This document shows positions 34,438 to 42,068 of a stretch of 64,000 bases of DNA, piece by piece (the first letter of the stretch is position 1; each line of letters opens with the position of its first letter). Origin of the DNA: Qipengyuania flava (GTDB taxonomy: Bacteria; Pseudomonadota; Alphaproteobacteria; Sphingomonadales; Sphingomonadaceae); contig NZ_CP080410.1 in assembly GCF_019448255.1 (NCBI RefSeq), positions 2,480,001-2,544,000 on the forward strand. Reading direction: 5' to 3'. A model generated the notes under the pieces. The model ran no database searches. It was not told the origin of the DNA and saw only the letters and a program-made list of their open reading frames with translations. The translations under genes and the position numbers were made by a program.

Positions 34438-34469
34438 CCCGGTCCGGCTCACTCGCAAGCCGAACCGGG
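34438..34469 (-). terminator. Hairpin between the TonB receptor and sulfatase genes
   Basis: A 12-bp stem, CCCGGTCCGGCT and AGCCGAACCGGG with one mismatch, and an 8-base loop. It sits in the 99-bp gap after the receptor stop. Such hairpins often lower expression of the downstream genes relative to the receptor. Confidence 0.5.
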
Positions 34470-34496
34470 TCGCAAGGGATGGGAGAGGACCCATCG

Positions 34497-36836
34497 TTAG
34501 AAGCGATACGTGGCGGTCGCGCCGTAAGTACGCGGCGTCCCTTCGGTGCAGCGGATGCCGGTCGAACCCGGGAAAACGCCGTTGCGCAGGCCAAAGGCGG
34601 CATCGAGCGGCTGCGGGAAGCGAACGGTGCAATAGCCCTTGTCGAACAGGTTGCTGCCAAACACCGAGAGTGACCAGCTATCGTTGAGCGATTCAATCGT
34701 GAACCGCGCATCGAGCAAGCCAAACCCGTCCTGGATCGATTGGGGATTTCCGTCGGTCGCCGCGCCGATATAGGCATCGGACTGGAAGCTGTAGTTCGAG
34801 TTCAGACGCCACCCGATGTCCGAGCTACCGAATTCTCCGCGCCACTGGAAACCGAAGGAGCCACTGAATTCGGGTGAGCCCACGGCTACACTTTGCCCCG
34901 TCAGATCTTGCGTTCCGCCCAGCCCCGGAAGACCGGACGCCAGTGGGAAGTCAGTGAACTCGCTGTCGAGATAGGCGAGCGAGGCCATGACCTGAAAACG
35001 GCTCGAGGGACGAATGACCGTGTCGAATTCGAAGCCCTGCTGCCGCAAGTCGCCGGCATTGAGGACGATAAAGCCGATCCCGTCGAAAGTACGATCTTGC
35101 AGTCCGTTCACATCCATCCGGTAGAAGGTGATGTTCGCCTGCAGCGCGCCATCTAGCCAAGTGCTCTTCGCGCCAATCTCGTAATTGTCGATCGTCTCCG
35201 AAGCGAATGTCCTTCGCCCGAGGAGCGGAGCTCCGCTGCCGCCCGAGTTAAACCCGCCCGATTTGTAGCCCGTCGAATGCGAAGCAAACAGAAGTAGATC
35301 GCTGTGGGGCTGGAAATTGATCCCGAGGCGATAGGTGAACTCGTCTTCGTCCAGCGCCAGGACCTGATTTTCCGGCGCACGGAGGGCAGCCGCGAAGGGG
35401 TTGTTGCGCGTCTGAACAAACAGCGCGTCCTTCTTGTCCTGCGTCCAGCGCCCGCCGAGCGTGAACCAAAGGCTATCGCTGGCATAGATATTGGCCTGAG
35501 CGTAGGCCGCGATGCTTTCTACGTCCTGGGTAAAGTCGAGATCAGTCGCATCTTCGCCCAGCCCCATGGCAAGCAGGCCGTTGCATTGCGGCCGCGCAGG
35601 CGGCGGCACCAGCGTGTTGCAGAAGCCCGGGCCAAGCTGGAATTGCTCGTCAATCCGGTAATCTTCCTGGAAGTAATAGAGCCCGGCTACGAAATCGAGC
35701 GCTCCGCCAAGCAAACCACGTTCGGGGGAGATGATTTGCAGCTCGTGGTTGTGGCTCTTGCTGCGGTATGCTCCGTCACGGGTGAAGATATTGACCGGCG
35801 TGAAGCTGATGTCGCCATCGTTCTGAAAGTTGTCCCAGTCACGATAGGAATTGATCAGCCGGAACGTAAACTCGCCCACATCGAGCGACGCGTCGCTCAT
35901 CACACCCCAGTGCTTGTCGTCGAAACGCGATTCCTGGAACTGGTTCAGCGTCCGGTCAAACAAGGTAGTATCTGGCAGCACACCGCCAAGGCGCGCTTGG
36001 AAGAATGCAAGCTGTGCGGGCGTGACCGACGTCGGATCGAAGTCATTGTTCGACAGCCCGTCGCCTGTGATCTTCGAGTAGTCAGCGCGGACAGTCCAGT
36101 CGAGCGAACCGAATTGCGCATTCAGGCTGATCCTGCCGGCAGCGGTTTCCGAGCCACCCAGCTGCTCGCCATCAAGGCGATTGGTCCAATAGCCGCCAAA
36201 GTCCTGATAGAGCCCGGCCGCACGGATCGCGACATTCTCGCCAAGCGGCGCATTGATGAAGCCATCCACACGATAGCGATCACCATTACCAACTTCGCCG
36301 CGCACCATGCCGGAGAACTGGTTCCGAGGCGTGCCCGAACGCAGCGACAGTGCGCCAGCGCTGGCATTGCGGCCAAACAACGTGCCTTGCGGGCCGCGCA
36401 GAAGTTCGACGCCTTCAATGTCGAGAAAGCTTGCGATAACCGAACCTGAGCGCGGAATATAGACGCCATCGAGGAAGGTCGCGACACTCGGCTCGATCGC
36501 GGTGTTGCCAGCAGCACCGATGCCGCGCACGCGCAAAGTGGTAGTGGCGATCTGCTGCGATTGGCGCGCCTGGAAGTTTGGCGCGACTGAAGTCAGCTCA
36601 AGAATGGTGTCGACGTTGGCTTCTTCGAGTGATTCAGCGGAGAACACTGCAATCGAGATGGGCACGTCTTGCACATCTTCGGAACGCTTTTGGGCCGTAA
36701 CGACGATGACGTTATTCTCCGCCTCTTCGTCCGCGCGATCCTGAGCCGATGCCGCCCCTGAGAATCCGGTAGCCATAAGGCCCGCGATGCTCGCAGATAT
36801 CAGAAATTTGGTCGCCTTGCCTTGCCCGTGCTCCAT
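34497..36836 (-). CDS. TonB-dependent outer membrane receptor
   Basis: Energised outer-membrane uptake channel. The start at 36836, preceded by AGGAGGGAGAG, gives 779 residues. A signal peptide (ISASIAGLMATGFSGAASAQ) is followed by the TonB box-like NNVIVVTAQKR, then the plug: DVPISIAVFSAESLEEAN, RVRGIGAAGNTAIEPSV and VELLRGPQGTLFGRNASAGA. The C-terminal beta barrel ends RTYGATATYRF with the terminal Phe. The family (CirA/FyuA-like) is common in sphingomonads for catabolic substrates. It is the first gene of the large minus-strand operon. Confidence 0.93.
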   Translation of the reverse strand: MEHGQGKATKFLISASIAGLMATGFSGAASAQDRADEEAENNVIVVTAQKRSEDVQDVPISIAVFSAESLEEANVDTILELTSVAPNFQARQSQQIATTTLRVRGIGAAGNTAIEPSVATFLDGVYIPRSGSVIASFLDIEGVELLRGPQGTLFGRNASAGALSLRSGTPRNQFSGMVRGEVGNGDRYRVDGFINAPLGENVAIRAAGLYQDFGGYWTNRLDGEQLGGSETAAGRISLNAQFGSLDWTVRADYSKITGDGLSNNDFDPTSVTPAQLAFFQARLGGVLPDTTLFDRTLNQFQESRFDDKHWGVMSDASLDVGEFTFRLINSYRDWDNFQNDGDISFTPVNIFTRDGAYRSKSHNHELQIISPERGLLGGALDFVAGLYYFQEDYRIDEQFQLGPGFCNTLVPPPARPQCNGLLAMGLGEDATDLDFTQDVESIAAYAQANIYASDSLWFTLGGRWTQDKKDALFVQTRNNPFAAALRAPENQVLALDEDEFTYRLGINFQPHSDLLLFASHSTGYKSGGFNSGGSGAPLLGRRTFASETIDNYEIGAKSTWLDGALQANITFYRMDVNGLQDRTFDGIGFIVLNAGDLRQQGFEFDTVIRPSSRFQVMASLAYLDSEFTDFPLASGLPGLGGTQDLTGQSVAVGSPEFSGSFGFQWRGEFGSSDIGWRLNSNYSFQSDAYIGAATDGNPQSIQDGFGLLDARFTIESLNDSWSLSVFGSNLFDKGYCTVRFPQPLDAAFGLRNGVFPGSTGIRCTEGTPRTYGATATYRF

Positions 36837-36854
36837 TGACTCTCCCTCCTCTAA

Positions 36855-36909
36855 CGACATTAATAGTGCCATTTGTTTGTTGGCATATACAGTGCCATTA
36901 TATGAGTCA
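36855..36909 (-). promoter_or_regulatory. Promoter with two island operators (C1, C2) upstream of the TonB receptor
   Basis: C2 is TGGCATATACAGTGCCA (36881-36897) and C1 is CGACATTAATAGTGCCA (36855-36871), each 17 bp and matching the B and A sites. On the minus strand TTGACT (36904-36909) could be the -35 element; the -10 region would then fall within C2. This predicts repression of the receptor operon. Confidence 0.72.
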
Positions 36910-37164
36910 ATTGTAGTGATGACGTAGGTAGCGAAATCGAGGGATTGGTCCTGTCGCTGCTTGAGGGCCAGAGGAATAAGCTCTATTCTGCGACGTCCGG
37001 CCGGGATTGCTTTGCGTCTAAGAAAGCTGGACGCGCGCAATGGTTCGACGCTGCCATTCCTATGACACTGCTTTTGTGCTGGACTCGAGAGAAAACGGTT
37101 TCGGAACCAGAGTTGAGGTAGGTTGCGCGAGGAAGTGGTAGGCCCTGAGGATAGAGCTCAATTC

Positions 37165-37185
37165 TGTGGGAGCAATTGTGGGAGC
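37165..37185 (+). repeat. Paired arm-type integrase site, right end
   Basis: TGTGGGAGC at 37165-37173 and 37177-37185, with the same 12-bp period and orientation as the pair at 15985-16005. It lies 63 bp inside the right attachment core. The rest of 36910-37247 holds no gene that I can support. Confidence 0.6.
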
Positions 37186-37247
37186 ACCATCGAGTTGCTC
37201 CCGGTCTTTCACTTTGGCATCAGACCTTTATGTCTTTCGGCTTGCCA

Positions 37248-37262
37248 CCTCCGTCTCCGCCA
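37248..37262 (+). repeat. attR core (15 bp)
   Basis: CCTCCGTCTCCGCCA, identical to the tRNA-Ser 3' end. The flanking bases differ, so there is no second tRNA here. It marks the right boundary of the island. Confidence 0.88.
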
Positions 37263-37351
37263 TTTTCGCCTCAGGCACGGATCGGGCGACCTATCTCACC
37301 AGAATATCTAGCCTATTGTGCGTTGTTGCCGATTGGGCGACAAGATCGGGG

Positions 37352-40300
37352 ATGTCGCTCTCTCTAAGAGGTCTGCTGATAGCGCTCCCGGTCGTCGCCC
37401 TATTCGTCGGCGGCATGGCGTTCAATTCCTATCAGTCGGCGATCGCCTACTACCGCGCAGACGCGGCCGAGGAGCTGGCCGTGTCAAACCAGGCCACAGC
37501 CGAAGCTGTGCGTCGTGAGATCGCTCTCGCCCTCGGCGTTGAGCGCAAGGCCGCCGAACTGATGGCCCGCAAGCTCGACACTCCCAGCCAGACATCATTC
37601 GATACGGTCTTCGCGCGCGCGGAGGACGGCGCTTTCCACACACGCCCTGCTCTGTGGGATGGCCGCGAACTCGCCGGTTCGATCCGCGTGGAAGGCATGG
37701 GCGGTTTTCTCGCACCGCCCCGCCCGGATGGGGAGCGAAGGACAACCGTGCTCGCCGCGTTCGATACGCTGCGCGACATGGCCAATGGCCTGCCGCGCGA
37801 AATCGAGAGTCTGTACTTCTTCTCTCCCTCAAACGACCTCGTAATCTACGCTCCCCAGCGGCCGGACTCGCTCTCCTTCTACCGGACCGCCCCGGCGGAT
37901 TTCGATTTCCAGGATTCCGAGTTTGCCGAGATCACTTCGCCATCCAGCAATCCGGACGGCGAGTTGCGCTGCACCAGCCTCCAGCAGCCGGCCTATGACA
38001 GTTCGGGAGAGAACTGGACAACGGGCTGCATGCTGCCGGTTTGGCACGAGGGCCAACACCTTGGCGCTTGGGGCGTCAGCATCCCGCTCGCCCAGCTGAC
38101 CGACCGGTTGCGAGCCCCGCCAAGCGGTGCCTCGACCGTCATAGCGAGCGCGGACGGCCGCCTGATTTACCACTCCGGCCTTGCCGGTCTCGATCCGGAT
38201 AGTCTCGCGTCCAATGTCGATCTCTCGACTTCGCAAGAGCCCCTGCTGCGCGGGGTCCACGCCTTTGTCGTGGACCAGCCAGAAGACCAGGTTACCTACT
38301 CCGACACGCTCCAGGCCTATATCGCTACTGAACGACTTGGCGCGCCCGACTGGATCGTGCTCACTGTCCTTCCCGAAGAGGCGCTCAGCGAACCCGCTTA
38401 CGCCATTGCTTCGCGCGCCATTGGAGTGGCGGTGGTTTCCGCGCTGCTGCTGGGTTTGTTGCTGGCCGCAATCTTCCACCGCACGGTCGCCCAACGGATA
38501 ACGCGCCTCGCCAGTCGGACGAACACCATCGCGCCCGCAGAAGGGGCGGTGCCAACGGAATCGAGCAGCGACGAAATTCACCAACTGGAGATCGCGTTCG
38601 AACGCATGGAGCAGCGCCTACAGCTGGCGCGATCGCGCGAAGAGCGGTCCTTCGACGTCCTCGTCGACGCCGCCCGTGGCTACGCGATGGCGCTGTTTGA
38701 GCCTGACGGGCATCTCATTCGCGCCAACAAGGCGGCAACGTCGCTTCTGGGACGCGATGGCCTGAAAGAGATCGGGCAGGAAATCGTCATTGCTCCCGGC
38801 GGGGCTCGCGATGCGGGCATGCCGACGCTGCCCGGACCCGAGCCCCGGACAACAGAACGATTACTGCCAGACGGCCGAAAGATCTGGATCGAGGAAATGG
38901 CCGTCCCGCTTCACGACGATCCCGGTGATATCTTTGCCACCGCTTACATCGGCCACGACCTCACTGAATACCGCGATGCCCAGCGCGAGATCGAGAAAAA
39001 CCTGCTCTATCTCGAGCTCGCGCAGTCGAGCGCGCATGCCGGCCATTTCGCGCTCGATCCGGAGACGATGGAGCTATCCTTGTCGAGCTGGCTGAAAGAC
39101 CGGCTTGGCGTTGAAGCCCCGACGATCCCAATTTCCGATGTCGCCCAGCTGGTGGACGCTGAGGAACGCGAGGCAACTATGACGAAGATCATGAAAGCCA
39201 TCGCCGAAAAGAACGAGTTTGCGTTCGAAACCGTGGGCATCGCCTCTGACGGGTCCCGTTTTCCCGCCATGATCCGCGGGTCGGCTGTGTTCGGCGACGA
39301 CGGAAAGGAAGGGGCCCTGGTCGGCTATTACGGCATCGTCCAGGATATCTCGGAACAGAAGGCCGCCGCCGAAGCGCTGCTGCGCGCCCGCGACGCGGCG
39401 GAGGCCGAAGCGCAGGCGCGGGCCGACATCCTCGCGGTCATCTCGCACGAGATCCGCACGCCTATCTCGGGCATCCTTGGGCTTGTCGACCAGGTCCGGC
39501 GCGAGCGTTCGGAGCGCGAGAGGAACAGGGCACTCGCCCTGATCGCGGATTCCTCCGATGCCCTGCTCAAGACACTGGACGCGACCCTCCAGCGCACCCG
39601 GTCCGAGATCGAGCCGACGAGCAGCCAGACAGAGGCGTTTTCGCCAAAGGCGCTCATTGAAAGGGTCGCCGAACTGTTCCGACCGCTGGCCAGGCGCAAA
39701 GGTCTGGCGCTGGATGTCATCGCGAAGAGCGAAGACCGTGTGCTGGGCCAGCCGGCGCGCATCCAGCAGGTCCTGGCCAATTTCGCGTCGAACGCGATCA
39801 AGTTCACCCCGACCGGCAAGGTGACCCTGGCCGTTGAAGAACCGGATGAAGGTTCGACACAGTGGACTTTCGTAGTGGAGGATTCGGGAGGCGGCATCGA
39901 TCCCGAGCGCATGAAGACGATCTTCGAACCGTTTTCGGGAACGACTCCCGACACGCTCGGCCGCACAGCGGGCAGCGGGTTGGGGTTGTCGATCACCAAA
40001 GATCTTGCGCAGCAGATGGGAGGGCGCGTCACGGCCGAAAACATGGCCGCCGGCGGCGCGCGCCTGCAGCTCGTTCTGCCTCTCGAACCAGTCACTGGCG
40101 ACGAACATGGCCGGTCAACGCGGGGAACGATCACGATCGAGATCGGCCAGGCGTCCCTTGCCCTTCGGGTCGAAATGCTTGCCCAGGAATACGGCTTCCG
40201 GGCTGTGGCCGAGGGTAAGCGAGGAGCGGGCGCAGACACCCCAAGCGTCCTTGTCACCGACGAATCCAACGGCAGCCCTGACAAGCGGTCATTCACACGC

Positions 40301-40417
40301 ATCATCCGCCTATCCGGAGCCGGAGACGTCTTGTCAGACAGCGCGGAAGTGGCCGTATCGGAGACCGAACTGCTCGACGCGCTGCCCGGATTGCTCGATG
40401 AGATCGCCGATGGATAG
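37352..40417 (+). CDS. Membrane sensor histidine kinase (Cache-HAMP-PAS-PAS-HisKA-HATPase)
   Basis: The start MSLSLRGLLIALPVVALFVG gives 1021 residues. One helix at 7-27 and another at about 360-378 enclose a Cache-like periplasmic sensor domain. A HAMP-like segment (FHRTVAQRITRLASRTNTI) and two PAS domains follow. HisKA is ILAVISHEIRTPISGILGLV with His699, and the ATPase domain has NFASNAIKFTPTGK, VEDSGGGIDPERM and GSGLGLSITKDLAQQMGG. No receiver follows in this protein. It lies 90 bp after the island's right end, so its original promoter may have been displaced. It overlaps the next gene by 8 bp. Confidence 0.93.
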   Translation: MSLSLRGLLIALPVVALFVGGMAFNSYQSAIAYYRADAAEELAVSNQATAEAVRREIALALGVERKAAELMARKLDTPSQTSFDTVFARAEDGAFHTRPALWDGRELAGSIRVEGMGGFLAPPRPDGERRTTVLAAFDTLRDMANGLPREIESLYFFSPSNDLVIYAPQRPDSLSFYRTAPADFDFQDSEFAEITSPSSNPDGELRCTSLQQPAYDSSGENWTTGCMLPVWHEGQHLGAWGVSIPLAQLTDRLRAPPSGASTVIASADGRLIYHSGLAGLDPDSLASNVDLSTSQEPLLRGVHAFVVDQPEDQVTYSDTLQAYIATERLGAPDWIVLTVLPEEALSEPAYAIASRAIGVAVVSALLLGLLLAAIFHRTVAQRITRLASRTNTIAPAEGAVPTESSSDEIHQLEIAFERMEQRLQLARSREERSFDVLVDAARGYAMALFEPDGHLIRANKAATSLLGRDGLKEIGQEIVIAPGGARDAGMPTLPGPEPRTTERLLPDGRKIWIEEMAVPLHDDPGDIFATAYIGHDLTEYRDAQREIEKNLLYLELAQSSAHAGHFALDPETMELSLSSWLKDRLGVEAPTIPISDVAQLVDAEEREATMTKIMKAIAEKNEFAFETVGIASDGSRFPAMIRGSAVFGDDGKEGALVGYYGIVQDISEQKAAAEALLRARDAAEAEAQARADILAVISHEIRTPISGILGLVDQVRRERSERERNRALALIADSSDALLKTLDATLQRTRSEIEPTSSQTEAFSPKALIERVAELFRPLARRKGLALDVIAKSEDRVLGQPARIQQVLANFASNAIKFTPTGKVTLAVEEPDEGSTQWTFVVEDSGGGIDPERMKTIFEPFSGTTPDTLGRTAGSGLGLSITKDLAQQMGGRVTAENMAAGGARLQLVLPLEPVTGDEHGRSTRGTITIEIGQASLALRVEMLAQEYGFRAVAEGKRGAGADTPSVLVTDESNGSPDKRSFTRIIRLSGAGDVLSDSAEVAVSETELLDALPGLLDEIADG

Positions 40418-42068
40418 CATGGACAGCATCCCGGCCGAGGAGCGCGCAGAGATACTCGCGCGCCGGCTCGAGCGAAGCGAACGCGCTTTGCGCGACGCCG
40501 AAGCTGCGCTCGAGGACCGGATGAAGGCGCTCTACCGCGCCAATCAGGACCTGGAACGACGAGAAACCGATCTTGCACAAAAGCTCGAGATCGAGAGCGC
40601 TCTCCTGCTCGGTGCCTTGTCCAACACAAGAATGGCGACCGCCTATGGAGAGCGCGAACGCGGTTTCTCGGTTTCGGGCGGTGCAGGCGCGATACTCGGC
40701 ATGCCGACTGGCGAGGAAGCGACGCTGGAGAAACTCGTCGCTGCGCTCCACCCCTTGGACCGAGATCGCATCATGCGCGAAGGCATGCAGTTTTTCGCCA
40801 GCCGCGAAACCGGGGTCGCGCACACCTACGAGCACCGTATCATCAGGCAGGACACCGGCGAAACACGCTGGCTGAAATGGTCCATCAAGCGCGAGCCAAG
40901 CGTTGGAGAACGGCCGTCGCATATCGTGGCAATGGTCCGCGACATTACCGAGGAACGCGGCAACGAGCGGCGGGTCCGCGCCCTTCAGTTGCGCGCCGAA
41001 AGACGGGTACGCGAACTCGCCCGATTGCAGGTTGAATTGGCCGCCGCAAAGACGCAGGCCGAAGACGCGCTTTCTATCCGGAACCGGTTCATCTCCGAGA
41101 TGGCGCATGCGATCCGCACGCCTCTTGCCGCACTGAGCGGGGGCATCGAGCTCCTGCGATCACAGGTTTCGGGCGATGGTCAGAAGGACCTGGCCGTGGC
41201 CCGTGAAGCCACCGAACAGCTCGGCGAGCTCGCCTCGCGTATCATCGAGGAAGCCGCCGCGGACGCCGACGATGCCACTGATGCGCTCGCAGCTGCAACG
41301 CGCCTTCCGGAGCAGGCTCCAGCCACCGCCATTCCCGAACGACCCCGTGTACTCGTGGCCGAGGATACGGAAAGCAATCGATACGTGCTCGAACGGCTTC
41401 TGGATGACCTGGGGTGCGAGGTATCCTCGGTCGAGAATGGAGCGGCTGCGGTCGAAGCGGTCAAGCGCGAGGCCTTCGACCTCGTGGTCATGGACGTAAT
41501 GATGCCCATCATGAACGGCGAACAGGCGACGCAGGCCATTCGGCTGTTGCCCGGTCCCGCCGCGCGCACGCCCATTATCGGGGCAACGGCGCACAGCCTG
41601 CAATCGGAACGCGAACGCCTGCTGGCGGCAGGAATGACCGCATGCCTTGCCAAGCCAGTTCGCCGGGATGCCCTCGAAACGGCCATTCGTACCGCGCTCA
41701 TTTCAGGTGGCGGGGCGGGGCGAAGCGAAGCCCGGTTCGACCAGGAGCTCTTCAGCCGGGCCTTCAACGACCTGCCTAGCGCCTATCGCGAGCGAATGCG
41801 CGATGCCGCCAAGACCGATATCACCAAATACGCTGGAGAGGTCCTGGCTGCTGTCGATGCGGCCGATACAGCAGCCCTGTCGAAGGCCGCCCATTCGCTG
41901 ACCGGCGTAGCGCTCAATATTGGCGCCATTGGGATAGTCGAGGAACTGGCCACTTATCGCGAAAAGGATGGGTCAGACGCCCCCTCGATCGAGCCCTTTC
42001 GCGAAGCGGTCGCCGCCTGCCTCCTGGCAATCGACGACCTCTTCGACGAGCTTGTCAGGGCGGATTAG
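40410..42068 (+). CDS. Hybrid phosphorelay protein: coiled coil-PAS-DHp-REC-HPt, no ATPase domain
   Basis: The start ATG 40410 gives 552 residues. An N-terminal coiled coil (about 8-60) is followed by a PAS domain with RHIRQDTGE-type (HRIIRQDTGETRWLKW) and a DHp helix pair, FISEMAHAIRTPLAALSGGI with His233. The HATPase domain that should come next is absent: the 100-residue link to the receiver has no N or G boxes. REC reads RVLVAEDTESNRYVLE and VVMDVMMPIMNGEQ with Asp362. HPt is KAAHSLTGVALNIGA with His495. It probably depends on the upstream kinase for ATP. Confidence 0.88.
   Translation: MDSMDSIPAEERAEILARRLERSERALRDAEAALEDRMKALYRANQDLERRETDLAQKLEIESALLLGALSNTRMATAYGERERGFSVSGGAGAILGMPTGEEATLEKLVAALHPLDRDRIMREGMQFFASRETGVAHTYEHRIIRQDTGETRWLKWSIKREPSVGERPSHIVAMVRDITEERGNERRVRALQLRAERRVRELARLQVELAAAKTQAEDALSIRNRFISEMAHAIRTPLAALSGGIELLRSQVSGDGQKDLAVAREATEQLGELASRIIEEAAADADDATDALAAATRLPEQAPATAIPERPRVLVAEDTESNRYVLERLLDDLGCEVSSVENGAAAVEAVKREAFDLVVMDVMMPIMNGEQATQAIRLLPGPAARTPIIGATAHSLQSERERLLAAGMTACLAKPVRRDALETAIRTALISGGGAGRSEARFDQELFSRAFNDLPSAYRERMRDAAKTDITKYAGEVLAAVDAADTAALSKAAHSLTGVALNIGAIGIVEELATYREKDGSDAPSIEPFREAVAACLLAIDDLFDELVRAD

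Larger units (their letters stand above)
15844..37262. mobile_element. Integrated genomic island in tRNA-Ser(GCT), about 21.4 kb
   Basis: The boundaries are a perfect 15-bp direct repeat, CCTCCGTCTCCGCCA, at the 3' end of the tRNA (15844-15858) and at 37248-37262. A tyrosine integrase gene begins 160 bp inside the left end. An AlpA-like and a ribbon-helix-helix-like gene follow. The rest is a coherent catabolic gene set with lower apparent GC than the flanks. No conjugation, phage structural or replication genes are visible, so it is probably a non-self-transferring integrative element. Confidence 0.88.
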
